DNA from: Alicyclobacillus_A sp963788285
Lineage (GTDB): Bacteria > Bacillota > Bacilli > Alicyclobacillales > Alicyclobacillaceae
Assembly: GCA_963788285.1 (NCBI GenBank)
Contig: CAWBGB010000012.1
Coordinates: forward strand, 310,001-374,000
DNA length: 64,000 nucleotides
Reading direction: 5' to 3'
Position 1 is the first letter of the stretch. Every line of letters begins with the position of its first letter. The position numbers and the translations under genes are program-made. A model generated the notes under the pieces. It was not told the origin of the DNA. It did not search any database and worked only from the letters and a program-made list of their open reading frames with translations. This document shows positions 8,254 through 16,538 of the stretch, in pieces.

Positions 8254-9897
8254 ATGGTGAGTTCCTTTGACAACCAACTGACGAATGATACGCAACGCCT
8301 GCAAATCCTGAAGGATTTAGCAGAAGCATTGAATGAAACCACAGACGTATCGGAAGCGATGGCAGCCATTCTGCCTCGGCTCAGCAGCGTATTGGGGCTC
8401 TCCACGGCATGGGCATTCCGTTATGATCCAGACCGCAGCAGCTTTGTCGAAGTAGGCGCCAGTGGTCTACCGCCGGCGCTCGCCTGCAACGACGCAGCCC
8501 CGCTCAAAGACGGATGGTGCGAGTGCCAGGAACAATTTGTCGCTGGGCGACTCAGCAAGGCTGTCAACATTGTCCGCTGCAGCCGCCTCCGGGACGCCGT
8601 GGGCGATAAAGCGGAACTGGTTTATCACGCAAGCATTCCTCTGCGCAGCAAGGGCAAACCGCTTGGGATCTTGAACGTCGCCGCATCGGGTCACAGCGTG
8701 TTCACGGAACCTGCGCTCCAGTTGCTGAGTACGATTGGCCACCACGTCGCCGTGTCGGTCGACAGAGCTGGCATTCTGGCCGATGAACGCCACCGCGCCA
8801 GGCAGTTGAAAGCGATGTCGGAGATGGCTGCGGAATTAGTGAGCTTCGTGCAGCCGCGGGCGATTTTACAATTTGCAGTCACTCGCTTTGTCGAGCACCT
8901 GGGCTACGAGTCGTGTGGAATCACCGTGGGAAGTCCCGATGGCCGGCTGAACAGCAAACCGCGCCTGGTGGCTGCCGCGCACCGATTGCATGAGAACAGA
9001 GGACACAGTTACTCGTACGGGAATGTCGACGAGACGCCGCTGTTGCCCGAACACGAACGCATTCTCCTGCCCAACACGAGAAGCGTCCTCATTCGGCAAA
9101 TTCCGCACAGCGACTACTTTATTCGACTCGAGAGCCAGTGTCCAAACAACTACCGCGACACGGATGACGACTTGCTGTCCGCGTTTGCCTGGCATCTGGC
9201 GGCTGCACTGGAAAACGCACGCTTGTACGAACAGTCGGTGGACGAGGCGAAGTGGGTAGAGCGCCGGAAACTGGCGGCAGATTTGCACGACGCCGTGAGT
9301 CAACGGCTGTTTTCCGCACTGTTGTTGACGCGGACAGCGAAGCTGTTGTTGCAGTCCTCACCCACATCGTCGGAAGTGACCGATGCCGTTGCCAAAGTGG
9401 AACGTCTGATTGCCGACAGCCAGCAAGAGATGCGAGACCTCATCCACGCGCTGAGGCCACCCGACGACAGAAGTTTTTTCGCACTCGTACGCGAGCGAGT
9501 GGCTCCCCTGCAACTCGAGGGGCAAACCCGTATTCATCTGACTGCGGAAGGCGTAGAGAACATCGCCATCACCTTTGAACAACGGGAGGCGCTGCTCAAG
9601 GTGGTGGACGAAGCCCTCCACAACACGCTGAAACATGCTCAGGCGAAGAACGTATACATCCACGTCTCCAACGAGGCGCACCGACTCGCCATCTCCATCC
9701 GTGACGACGGTATGGGGTTTGACGAAACCACCGTCTCGCACGGTCTCGGAACGACCACCATGTATGAACGCATGCACCGCATCGGTGGATCCTTGCGTCT
9801 CTTGAGCCGACCCGGTGAAGGCACCGAGGTGGAGTGTGAATTGCCGGTTGGTTCGAGACGAAACGTATTGGGCATGCAGGGCACGAGGAAGGAGTGA
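8254..9897 (+). CDS. GAF-domain sensor histidine kinase, NarL-group (AirS/YhcY-like)
   Basis: A 547-residue soluble kinase with no membrane segment. Two GAF domains (about 20-180 and 190-325) precede a HisKA_3 dimerisation domain with phospho-acceptor His345 in AADLHDAVSQ and a HATPase domain (DEALHNTLKHAQ, RDDGMGFD). The first GAF has four cysteines (78, 89, 91, 109) in the pattern C-x10-C-x-C-x17-C. The same arrangement is known in the S. aureus AirS family, where it holds a redox-active [2Fe-2S] cluster. AGGGAGAA precedes the ATG. The cognate regulator follows after six bases. Oxygen or redox sensing is inference. Confidence 0.88.
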   Translation: MVSSFDNQLTNDTQRLQILKDLAEALNETTDVSEAMAAILPRLSSVLGLSTAWAFRYDPDRSSFVEVGASGLPPALACNDAAPLKDGWCECQEQFVAGRLSKAVNIVRCSRLRDAVGDKAELVYHASIPLRSKGKPLGILNVAASGHSVFTEPALQLLSTIGHHVAVSVDRAGILADERHRARQLKAMSEMAAELVSFVQPRAILQFAVTRFVEHLGYESCGITVGSPDGRLNSKPRLVAAAHRLHENRGHSYSYGNVDETPLLPEHERILLPNTRSVLIRQIPHSDYFIRLESQCPNNYRDTDDDLLSAFAWHLAAALENARLYEQSVDEAKWVERRKLAADLHDAVSQRLFSALLLTRTAKLLLQSSPTSSEVTDAVAKVERLIADSQQEMRDLIHALRPPDDRSFFALVRERVAPLQLEGQTRIHLTAEGVENIAITFEQREALLKVVDEALHNTLKHAQAKNVYIHVSNEAHRLAISIRDDGMGFDETTVSHGLGTTTMYERMHRIGGSLRLLSRPGEGTEVECELPVGSRRNVLGMQGTRKE

Positions 9898-9903
9898 AAC
9901 GTC

Positions 9904-10599
9904 GTGAGCCGTAAGGACACCATCCGAATTGCGATTGTCGATGACCACCCCATGGTGCGCGAGGGACTGCGCGCCTTTCTGCAATTATCCAGCGACATGG
10001 AAATCGTAGCGGAAGTCGGCACTGGAGCGGAGGCCGTTGAACTTGCGGACAGCGAAGCCATAGACGTGATGTTGATGGATTTGGTCATGCCAGGCAAGTA
10101 CGATGGCGTAGCTGCCATTCGGAAAATTGCCGAGTTGCACCCCGACATCCACATTATTGCGCTCACGTCGTTTCAGGAAAAAGATCAAATGTTGGGGGCG
10201 ATTCAGGCTGGCGCCATCAGCTATCTGCAAAAAGACGTGAGTCCTGAGGACTTGCTTTCCGCCATCCGACAGGCTGCGGTCGGTCGAACAGTCCTGGATC
10301 CAGCCGCCCTCACCGCTTTGCGTGACCTCCAGGACAAGGCTGGTTTCACTGCAGCCCCCGTGCACCACGGGCGAAACACGTCTGCATCAGGACTCTCGGA
10401 GCCCCTCACCCAGCGAGAACAAGACGTACTGGACGCCTTGGCAAAAGGAATGTCGAACAAGGAAATCGCCGCCGAATTAGACATCGCAGAGAAGACGGTG
10501 AAGGTTCACGTTAGCCATATTCTCGGCAAGCTGGGTGTATATGACCGCACCCAGGCCCTGCTTGCCGCATCGCGAATCGGCTTGATCCAACTTGAATAA
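9904..10599 (+). CDS. LuxR/NarL-family response regulator
   Basis: A 231-residue regulator paired with the upstream kinase. The receiver domain has the acidic pair Asp13-Asp14, phosphorylation site Asp59 in MLMDLVMPG, and the conserved Lys in YLQKDV. A GerE/LuxR helix-turn-helix at about 165-225 (LTQREQDVLDALAKG, NKEIAAEL, KTVKVHV) binds DNA. The start is GTG 9904, preceded by GGAAGGAG. It is the last gene of the unit; a strong hairpin follows about 95 bases later. Target genes are not evident. Confidence 0.92.
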   Translation: MSRKDTIRIAIVDDHPMVREGLRAFLQLSSDMEIVAEVGTGAEAVELADSEAIDVMLMDLVMPGKYDGVAAIRKIAELHPDIHIIALTSFQEKDQMLGAIQAGAISYLQKDVSPEDLLSAIRQAAVGRTVLDPAALTALRDLQDKAGFTAAPVHHGRNTSASGLSEPLTQREQDVLDALAKGMSNKEIAAELDIAEKTVKVHVSHILGKLGVYDRTQALLAASRIGLIQLE

Positions 10600-10694
10600 G
10601 GCGGCAGTTGAGTTCTGCAAAGCCAAGTCAGTGCTCTCTACGATGTGCTCGGAGTGTAACATGGATGTTCCGAATTCGCGAAGTTGTCCATCGC

Positions 10695-10732
10695 ATGAAG
10701 AGGCGGCTGTGTTTGGACAGCCGCCTCTTCAT
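10695..10732. terminator. Hairpin between convergent response regulator and bacilliredoxin genes
   Basis: A 16-base perfect stem around a six-base loop (core GAAGAGGCGGCTGT with its complement). There is no clear T tract on either side, but its position between two convergent genes suggests bidirectional termination. Confidence 0.6.
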
Positions 10733-10808
10733 TGTCGCCAAGGTAGGTTGATACCGTCATTCGACGCATTGGACTCCTCACCGGAGTTTCAATCCGTGAG
10801 CTACGCGC

Positions 10809-11240
10809 TTACGCACAATACGTTTCAAACATCTTTTTCAAACGGTCAGCGACGTGCTCCGCACTGGTCCCTTCGATGTCGCTACGGTGCAACATATCCA
10901 CCAGTTTACCGTCCTTGAACAGCCACATGGACGGTGAGGATGGTGGATTGTTCTCGAAGTACTCGCGCGCACGTGCGGTGGCTTCTTTGTCCTGACCTGC
11001 GAACACGGTCACCAGTTTATCCGGCTTCTTATCACCTTGGAGCGCCATAGCCACGCCGGGACGAGCAATACCACCGGCGCATCCACAGACGGAGTTCACC
11101 ACCACCAGTGTGGTTCCGGTCTTATCCTGGAGAACTTCATCTACCTCTTCCGGCGTACGTAGCTCGCGGAAACCGATGCCGGTCAATTCATCGCGCATGG
11201 GTTGAACCATCATTTGATAAAAGTCGAGTTCCAGGCTCAC
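10809..11240 (-). CDS. Bacilliredoxin (BrxA/BrxB family)
   Basis: A 143-residue thioredoxin-fold protein that removes bacillithiol from S-bacillithiolated proteins. The CGC active site (Cys52-Gly-Cys54, in NSVCGCAGG) and the downstream GIARPGV and SPSMWLFKDG segments are characteristic; length equals the YphP/YqiW proteins. I chose GTG 11240 because AAGGAGGT lies seven bases upstream; an in-frame ATG at 11276 has no site. The presence of this gene implies the organism makes bacillithiol. Confidence 0.92.
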   Translation of the reverse strand: MSLELDFYQMMVQPMRDELTGIGFRELRTPEEVDEVLQDKTGTTLVVVNSVCGCAGGIARPGVAMALQGDKKPDKLVTVFAGQDKEATARAREYFENNPPSSPSMWLFKDGKLVDMLHRSDIEGTSAEHVADRLKKMFETYCA

Positions 11241-11363
11241 AGGCCAGACCTCCTTTATGAGTTGAGCGTTGCTCAAGACGCTGAATTACCTACTCTCCAT
11301 TATATCGCTTTCGCGAAGCAATTGACAGTTTGCGAAACGTCCGCAATTTCGGGCCCTCTGTGG

Positions 11364-11393
11364 TTGCATCAGGGATCTATGTACGGGTATAAC
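11364..11393 (+). promoter_or_regulatory. Candidate promoter upstream of the hem genes
   Basis: TTGCAT at 11364 and TATAAC at 11388 with an 18-base spacer, about 170 bases before hemE. The gap 11241-11566 holds no gene that I can support; this is the best sigma-A-like match in it. Confidence 0.35.
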
Positions 11394-11566
11394 TTGAAAT
11401 GTACTTGTGTTTTCATAGAACCTTATTGGAATACTCCCGTGGAAATAGTCCAAATGGACGTTTTGACTTCGCTCCATAGGGAAGTATCTTATATGAAGCA
11501 TTCTGTGCGACAAGCAGGACTTTTACGGACGTCTCTGTTACGACGCCGTGAGAAAAGAGGAGCCGC

Positions 11567-12625
11567 ATGCCTATCACATCCAACTTCCTGAACGCCTGCC
11601 GCAGACAGCCGGTGACACACACGCCGGTGTGGTTTATGCGTCAGGCCGGGAGATATCAGCCGGAGTACCGCAAAATCAGAGAGAAGTATTCACTCATTGA
11701 AATTTGCCAGATCCCTGAACTCTGCGTACAAGTCACAAAACTGCCGGTCGACCAGTTGGGCGTCGACGCCGCCATTCTCTTTTCCGACATCATGGTTCCC
11801 GTGGGTGCCATGGGCCTCGCATTTGAGATCAAGGAACATGTAGGCCCGGTGATCGAGAATCCCATCCGGACCGCAGCCGACGTGGATAGGCTTCGCGTGT
11901 TCCATCCGGAAGAAAGCCTCCCATTTGTGCTGGAAAGTATTCAACTGCTGAAGCAGAACCTGGACGTGCCATTGATAGGCTTTTCGGGCGCGCCGTATAC
12001 GCTGGCCAGTTACATGGTGGAAGGCCGCCCGTCGCGCAACTACGTCAAGACTAAGCAATTGATGTGGAGTGCCCCGGACATCTGGCGAAAACTCATGGAC
12101 AAGCTGGCGGACGCCACCATTGTTTATCTCAGAGCACAGGTCGCAGCGGGCGCTGCCGCAGTGCAGTTGTTTGACACGTGGGTGGGCAGCCTGTCCAAGG
12201 AAGACTACCTTGCGTATGTATTCCCGACCATGCGGAAAATCTTCGGTGCTTTAGCAGATCTGGACGTGCCGATGATTTACTTCGGAAAGGATACGGCGGA
12301 ATTGTTGGTGGACTTCACACGAACGGGTGCCACCGTCATTGGTGTGGACTGGAAAGTACCGCTCGCCGAAGCTTGCGCGCGCATTGGCCAAAGCTTCGCC
12401 GTACAAGGGAACCTGGACCCGGTTCTCCTCTTCGCACCATGGGACGTCATTGAACGTCGCGCCCGAGCGATTGTCGACGCCGGGATTCAACACTCTGGGT
12501 TTGTTTTCAACCTGGGCCACGGCGTGACCCACCACAATCCACCGGTTGAAACAGCGACCCTGCAGCGTTTGACAGCATTTGTACACGAATACAGTGCGGA
12601 ACTGCTCCGCGAAAAGAGAGGGTGA
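11567..12625 (+). CDS. hemE: Uroporphyrinogen decarboxylase
   Basis: Converts uroporphyrinogen III to coproporphyrinogen III by four decarboxylations in haem synthesis. The 352-residue protein has the substrate-binding RQAGRYQPEY near residue 25, the catalytic Asp in ILFSDIMVP, GFSGAPYTLASY, and the C-terminal NLGHGV. Start ATG 11567 follows AAGAGGAG. It opens the hemE-hemH-hemY operon, with coding regions adjacent or overlapping. Confidence 0.97.
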   Translation: MPITSNFLNACRRQPVTHTPVWFMRQAGRYQPEYRKIREKYSLIEICQIPELCVQVTKLPVDQLGVDAAILFSDIMVPVGAMGLAFEIKEHVGPVIENPIRTAADVDRLRVFHPEESLPFVLESIQLLKQNLDVPLIGFSGAPYTLASYMVEGRPSRNYVKTKQLMWSAPDIWRKLMDKLADATIVYLRAQVAAGAAAVQLFDTWVGSLSKEDYLAYVFPTMRKIFGALADLDVPMIYFGKDTAELLVDFTRTGATVIGVDWKVPLAEACARIGQSFAVQGNLDPVLLFAPWDVIERRARAIVDAGIQHSGFVFNLGHGVTHHNPPVETATLQRLTAFVHEYSAELLREKRG

Positions 12626-12630
12626 GCCAG

Positions 12631-13566
12631 GTGAAGGACACGCTCGGTGTATTGGTGATGGCGTACGGCACGCCGAAGAGCCTGGCGGAAGTAGAAGCGT
12701 ATTACACGCATATCCGTGGAGGCCGTAAGCCAACCCCGGAGTTGTTGCAAGAACTCATTTCGCGCTATCAAGCCATCGGTGGTGTCTCTCCCTTAAACGA
12801 AATTACAACCGCCCAAGGCCTAGGTATAGAAGAATGGTTGAACCGGGACGGGGGGCGGCCGTGCAAAGTCTACTTCGGCATGAAGCACGCCTCCCCCTTT
12901 ATTGCTGATGCTGTCGCACAAATGGCCGCGGACGGAATCCAACAAGCTGTCACTCTGGTACTCGCGCCCCATTATTCCACCCTGAGCATAGCAAGTTATC
13001 AACGGGCCGCTGACGCGGCTGCCCAACAACACGGGGGTCCTGTGCTATGGCACGTGAACGATTGGCATTTGCAGCCGAGATTTCTGGATGTTCTCGCAGA
13101 CCGGGTGCAAGAAGCACTATCGCACTACGAGCACCCTCTTGATACCTGTGTCGTTTTCTCAGCGCACAGCTTACCGGAGCGCATCCTCGCCACGGGCGAT
13201 CCTTACCCACAGCAACTGCGTGAAACGGGCGAGGCCGTGGCCGCCAAACTCGGCCTTCAGAACTTCACGTTTGCCTGGCAAAGCGCGGGGCGCACCGACG
13301 AAGCTTGGCTGGGCCCCGACATCTTGGACAAATTGCGCCAGCTACGCGAAGACGGCCAAACCAACGTCGTCATCTGTGCTGCGGGCTTCGTGTCAGATCA
13401 CCTGGAAGTGCTCTACGACATCGATATCGAAGCGCAAACCGTCGCACGCAAACTCGGCATTCACCTGACACGTACCAAATCGTTGAACGCGGATCCAGAA
13501 TTTCTCCACGCGCTGGCTGAAGTCGTACGCGAGCGCGAGCAGCAAGCTACAGGAGGTCTCGCATGA
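12631..13566 (+). CDS. hemH: Ferrochelatase (coproporphyrin III type expected)
   Basis: Inserts Fe(II) into the porphyrin ring. In Gram-positive bacteria with hemY-type oxidases this enzyme normally uses coproporphyrin III. The 311-residue protein has GVLVMAYGTP at the start, the catalytic His in FSAHSLPERI (about residue 180), and VVICAAGFVSDHLEVLYDID near the C-terminus. GTG 12631 is eight bases after AGAGAGGG; a GTG at 12622 overlaps the hemE stop but touches the ribosome site. It overlaps hemY by four bases. Confidence 0.94.
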   Translation: MKDTLGVLVMAYGTPKSLAEVEAYYTHIRGGRKPTPELLQELISRYQAIGGVSPLNEITTAQGLGIEEWLNRDGGRPCKVYFGMKHASPFIADAVAQMAADGIQQAVTLVLAPHYSTLSIASYQRAADAAAQQHGGPVLWHVNDWHLQPRFLDVLADRVQEALSHYEHPLDTCVVFSAHSLPERILATGDPYPQQLRETGEAVAAKLGLQNFTFAWQSAGRTDEAWLGPDILDKLRQLREDGQTNVVICAAGFVSDHLEVLYDIDIEAQTVARKLGIHLTRTKSLNADPEFLHALAEVVREREQQATGGLA

Positions 13567-14993
13567 AGAAACACGTTGTCATCGTTGGGGGCGGCATCAC
13601 TGGTCTGTCCGCCGCGTATACGCTGTTCAGACGTACCAAGCAGGACCAGCTCAATCTGACCTGCACCGTCCTGGAAAAAGACAACCGCCTCGGTGGCAAA
13701 ATCAGAACGCACCGCGAGAACGGATTTGTCATGGAAGAAGGTCCGGATTCCATCCTGGCCCGCAAACCCGCAGGTGTCGAACTGATCCGCGAACTTGGAA
13801 TTGAGTCGGAAATTGTGGGCAGCAACCCAGAGGGCATGAAGACGTATATCCTGCACGACGGCAAGCTAGAGAGCATCCCGCCTGGGACCAATATGGGCAT
13901 TCCCATGCAACTTCGTCCCTTTGCCACCACCAAGCTCGTGTCCGTGCCTGGCAAAGCGCGAGCCCTCTTGGACTTGGTGTTACCGAAGTCCACTGTTGGA
14001 TCCGACGTCGCACTGGGTCCATTTTTACGCCGCCGTCTCGGCGACGAAGTCGTGAACAACATCATTGAACCGCTGCTCGCGGGCATCTACGCAGGCAGCG
14101 TAGACGAGTTGAGCCTGAATGCGACATTCCCGCAATTTCTGCAGTTGGAGCAAGAGTACGGATCATTGATCCGAGGCTCTCTGCGACAACGCCAGAAAAC
14201 CCCCACGCTGACGGCCAACCACGGTCGAAGCGTGTTTATCACGCTGAGGAGCGGTTTGCAAACCATCGTGGAACGACTGCATGACGAGCTTCACACCTGG
14301 GCTGATTTGCACATCAACACCGCTGTGACCGCTATCCGCCGGACAGAGAGCGGTCAATACGCCTTGACTGCGACCCATCCCAAAGGCACCTTTACCTTGA
14401 CTGCCGATGCGGTTGTGATGACAGCCCAAGCACCCGTGGCCGCCCAGCTTTTGAGACCACTGTGCCCGCAGGCAGAAACACTCAGGCACATTCCATACGT
14501 GTCCACCGCAGCTGTAATTCTGGGATATCATCAAGAAAGCCTCAACGTTTCCCTGGAGGGGTCTGGGTTTGTCATCCCGCGTGCCGAAGGTCGCGGCATC
14601 ACGGCCTGCACCTGGACATCCAGCAAGTGGCCGCATACGGCGCCACCCGGTCAAGCACTGCTGCGTTGCTACGTAGGGCGTGCGGGACAACAGGAACCGC
14701 TCCAACAAAGCGACGAAGACATGGTGGCTATGGTTCGTGCCGAACTAGAGGACATTGTCGGGCTCACGTCGAAGCCCTGGTTTACCCGTGTCGTGCGCTG
14801 GAACGCCGCAATGCCGCAATACCTCGTACACCATCGAGAAAGAGTTGATAGCGTAAAAGAGAAGTTGCGCACTTCGGTACCAGGCCTTTTTTTGGCAGGT
14901 GCCGGGTACCATGCGGTCGGTATACCAGACTGTATCGCAGACGGACAAGCCGCTGCCGGACTGGCGCTCCAGCATCTCGGGCTTGGACATTGA
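13563..14993 (+). CDS. hemY: Coproporphyrinogen/protoporphyrinogen III oxidase
   Basis: FAD-dependent oxygen-using oxidase that aromatises the porphyrinogen ring; the Gram-positive enzyme makes coproporphyrin III (CgoX). The 476-residue protein begins with the dinucleotide-binding VVIVGGGITGLSAAY, followed by EKDNRLGGKIRT and EEGPDSIL. It ends with the FAD-contacting LFLAGAGYHAVGIPDCI. ATG 13563 follows GGAGGT and overlaps the hemH stop by four bases. It is the last gene of the hem operon. Confidence 0.95.
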   Translation: MKKHVVIVGGGITGLSAAYTLFRRTKQDQLNLTCTVLEKDNRLGGKIRTHRENGFVMEEGPDSILARKPAGVELIRELGIESEIVGSNPEGMKTYILHDGKLESIPPGTNMGIPMQLRPFATTKLVSVPGKARALLDLVLPKSTVGSDVALGPFLRRRLGDEVVNNIIEPLLAGIYAGSVDELSLNATFPQFLQLEQEYGSLIRGSLRQRQKTPTLTANHGRSVFITLRSGLQTIVERLHDELHTWADLHINTAVTAIRRTESGQYALTATHPKGTFTLTADAVVMTAQAPVAAQLLRPLCPQAETLRHIPYVSTAAVILGYHQESLNVSLEGSGFVIPRAEGRGITACTWTSSKWPHTAPPGQALLRCYVGRAGQQEPLQQSDEDMVAMVRAELEDIVGLTSKPWFTRVVRWNAAMPQYLVHHRERVDSVKEKLRTSVPGLFLAGAGYHAVGIPDCIADGQAAAGLALQHLGLGH

Positions 14994-15171
14994 AAACAGC
15001 TTGGTTCTCTATGAAGGATTTGTGTTGATAAAGCATTTACATTCGTTCTCTGCCCCGTGGTGCTTGTACACGGTCGTATCTGGTGATGAGGTAACGAACG
15101 GCCACATACAGCTAGGGCCTTGGTTGGCAGCGATAAAACCGTGTCTAAACATCATCGTCTGTACACGGACT

Positions 15172-15414
15172 TTAGGCGTTTGCCCGATGGCCAGACCGTG
15201 AGGATGGGGATATGTGCGATGTCCAGAAACTTCGATACGAATCACCACGACGAAGACAAGAAGGCTGCATTCCGCGCTGTTGAATCTTCACAATAACCCG
15301 ATCAAGCTGTTGACTGATTGCAAGAACTTCAGGGTGCGTCAAGCTCCCCTTTTTTTCGGCCATCTTTACCATTTTTCTCCGCAAAAACTCCACTATCCTG
15401 TCGGCCGCGACCAT
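15172..15414 (-). CDS. Spo0E-like aspartyl-phosphate phosphatase
   Basis: An 80-residue protein whose first 47 residues match the Spo0E helical hairpin: RIVEFLRRKMVKMAEKKG, a short turn at SLTHPE, then the signature SQQLDRVIVK. Spo0E-type proteins dephosphorylate Spo0A-P and delay sporulation. A GGAAGGGT sequence precedes the ATG at 15414. The last 33 residues (rich in Ser and Arg) resemble nothing I recognise. Flanking stretches 14994-15171 and 15415-15699 contain no further gene that I can support. Confidence 0.72.
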   Translation of the reverse strand: MVAADRIVEFLRRKMVKMAEKKGSLTHPEVLAISQQLDRVIVKIQQRGMQPSCLRRGDSYRSFWTSHISPSSRSGHRANA

Positions 15415-15699
15415 TCATCGACACCCTTCCGCTGTTCATCAACCACATGGCACAGAATACCACGCTCCTATCGCGAAACTTGCCGAATACCGTCGTTTCA
15501 CAAATCGTTCAAATTGTATGCGCTTTCTCTTCTAGATCATCAGGTTTGGTACAGCATCATGATTGGAAATGCGAACACTTGCAGCACATATCAAGGCATC
15601 CTCATCGGTTGTAACTTTTTTCAAGTTGACTAACTTATTTTATTATAGTAGCTTATAAAATGCATCTTAGGAAAAGCGAACTACGAAGGGATGGTAGTC

Positions 15700-16356
15700 A
15701 TGGCGAAGTTGCTTTACATTACGGCGAATCCAAAACAGGTTGAAGGATCCTTTGGATTGACAGTCGGCAAAGCTTTTTTAGAGGTGTACCGCGAAGAAAA
15801 CCCTCATGATGAAATTGTGGAACTCAATCTCTTCCAAATGACAATTCCAGAAATCGACAGCGATGTTCTAAGTGGATGGGACAAACTTCGACAAGGTACC
15901 CCTTTTGAATCATTAAATCTGGCCGAACAAGACAAAATCACGCGCATCAACGAACTGACAGAGCAATTCATGGGTGCGGACAAGTACGTATTCGTCACCC
16001 CAATGTGGAACTTAAGCTTTCCCCCAAGACTAAAAGCATTTATTGATGCCATTATGATTGCAGGAAAGACATTCAAATACACGGACAACGGCCCTGTTGG
16101 ACTTCTGACCGGTAGAAAAGCCGTACACATTCAGGCACGAGGTGGCATCTATTCCGAAGGTCCTGGTGTGGAAATGGAGTTTGGGGACCGTTATCTTCGA
16201 GCTGTCTTAACGTTTATGGGTATCACGGATATTGAAACCATCGCTGTGGAAGGCATGGCTTACATGCCTGAAAAAGCAAACGAGATTCAAGAAAAGGCGA
16301 TTGTGCACGCGAAAGAAGTCGCGAAAAGGTTTGCAAAAGAAACAACAACGGTTTAA
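15700..16356 (+). CDS. azoR: FMN-dependent NADH-azoreductase
   Basis: A 218-residue flavodoxin-fold quinone/azo reductase. It starts AKLLYITANPKQVEGSFG (FMN phosphate loop region) and has the FMN-binding TPMWNLSFPPRLKAFIDAI at about 95-115, then GLLTGRKAVHIQARGG. I chose ATG 15700 rather than 15691 because GAAGGGA sits eight bases upstream of it. It stands alone, with a hairpin terminator after it. In B. subtilis, azoreductases answer to quinone and electrophile stress. Upstream, TTGACT at about 15624 lies in a very AT-rich stretch that probably contains the promoter. Confidence 0.92.
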   Translation: MAKLLYITANPKQVEGSFGLTVGKAFLEVYREENPHDEIVELNLFQMTIPEIDSDVLSGWDKLRQGTPFESLNLAEQDKITRINELTEQFMGADKYVFVTPMWNLSFPPRLKAFIDAIMIAGKTFKYTDNGPVGLLTGRKAVHIQARGGIYSEGPGVEMEFGDRYLRAVLTFMGITDIETIAVEGMAYMPEKANEIQEKAIVHAKEVAKRFAKETTTV

Positions 16357-16429
16357 TCCTGAACGGGTCAACATCACGCAGGCAACACTTCCTCACCACG
16401 AACGAAGCACCAACAGGAGATCTGACCAC

Positions 16430-16460
16430 AATCCGGGTCGTCTAAGACCCGGATTTTTCA
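16430..16460 (+). terminator. Rho-independent terminator after azoR
   Basis: Ten-base stem AATCCGGGTC/GACCCGGATT with a six-base loop, running into a T tract. Confidence 0.85.
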
Positions 16461-16538
16461 TTTGCGTCGATTTTTAAAACGCAAGTGAGATCCAGTCGTG
16501 CTGGCCGATTATCGTGGAATTTTCAAAGCGCTCGTGTC

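Noticed and set aside
16485..16538. Longer start (GTG 16485) for the fibre-like protein
   Set aside because: No ribosome site precedes it and the extra 18 residues do not fit the repeat. The ATG at 16539 is only slightly better, so the start remains open.
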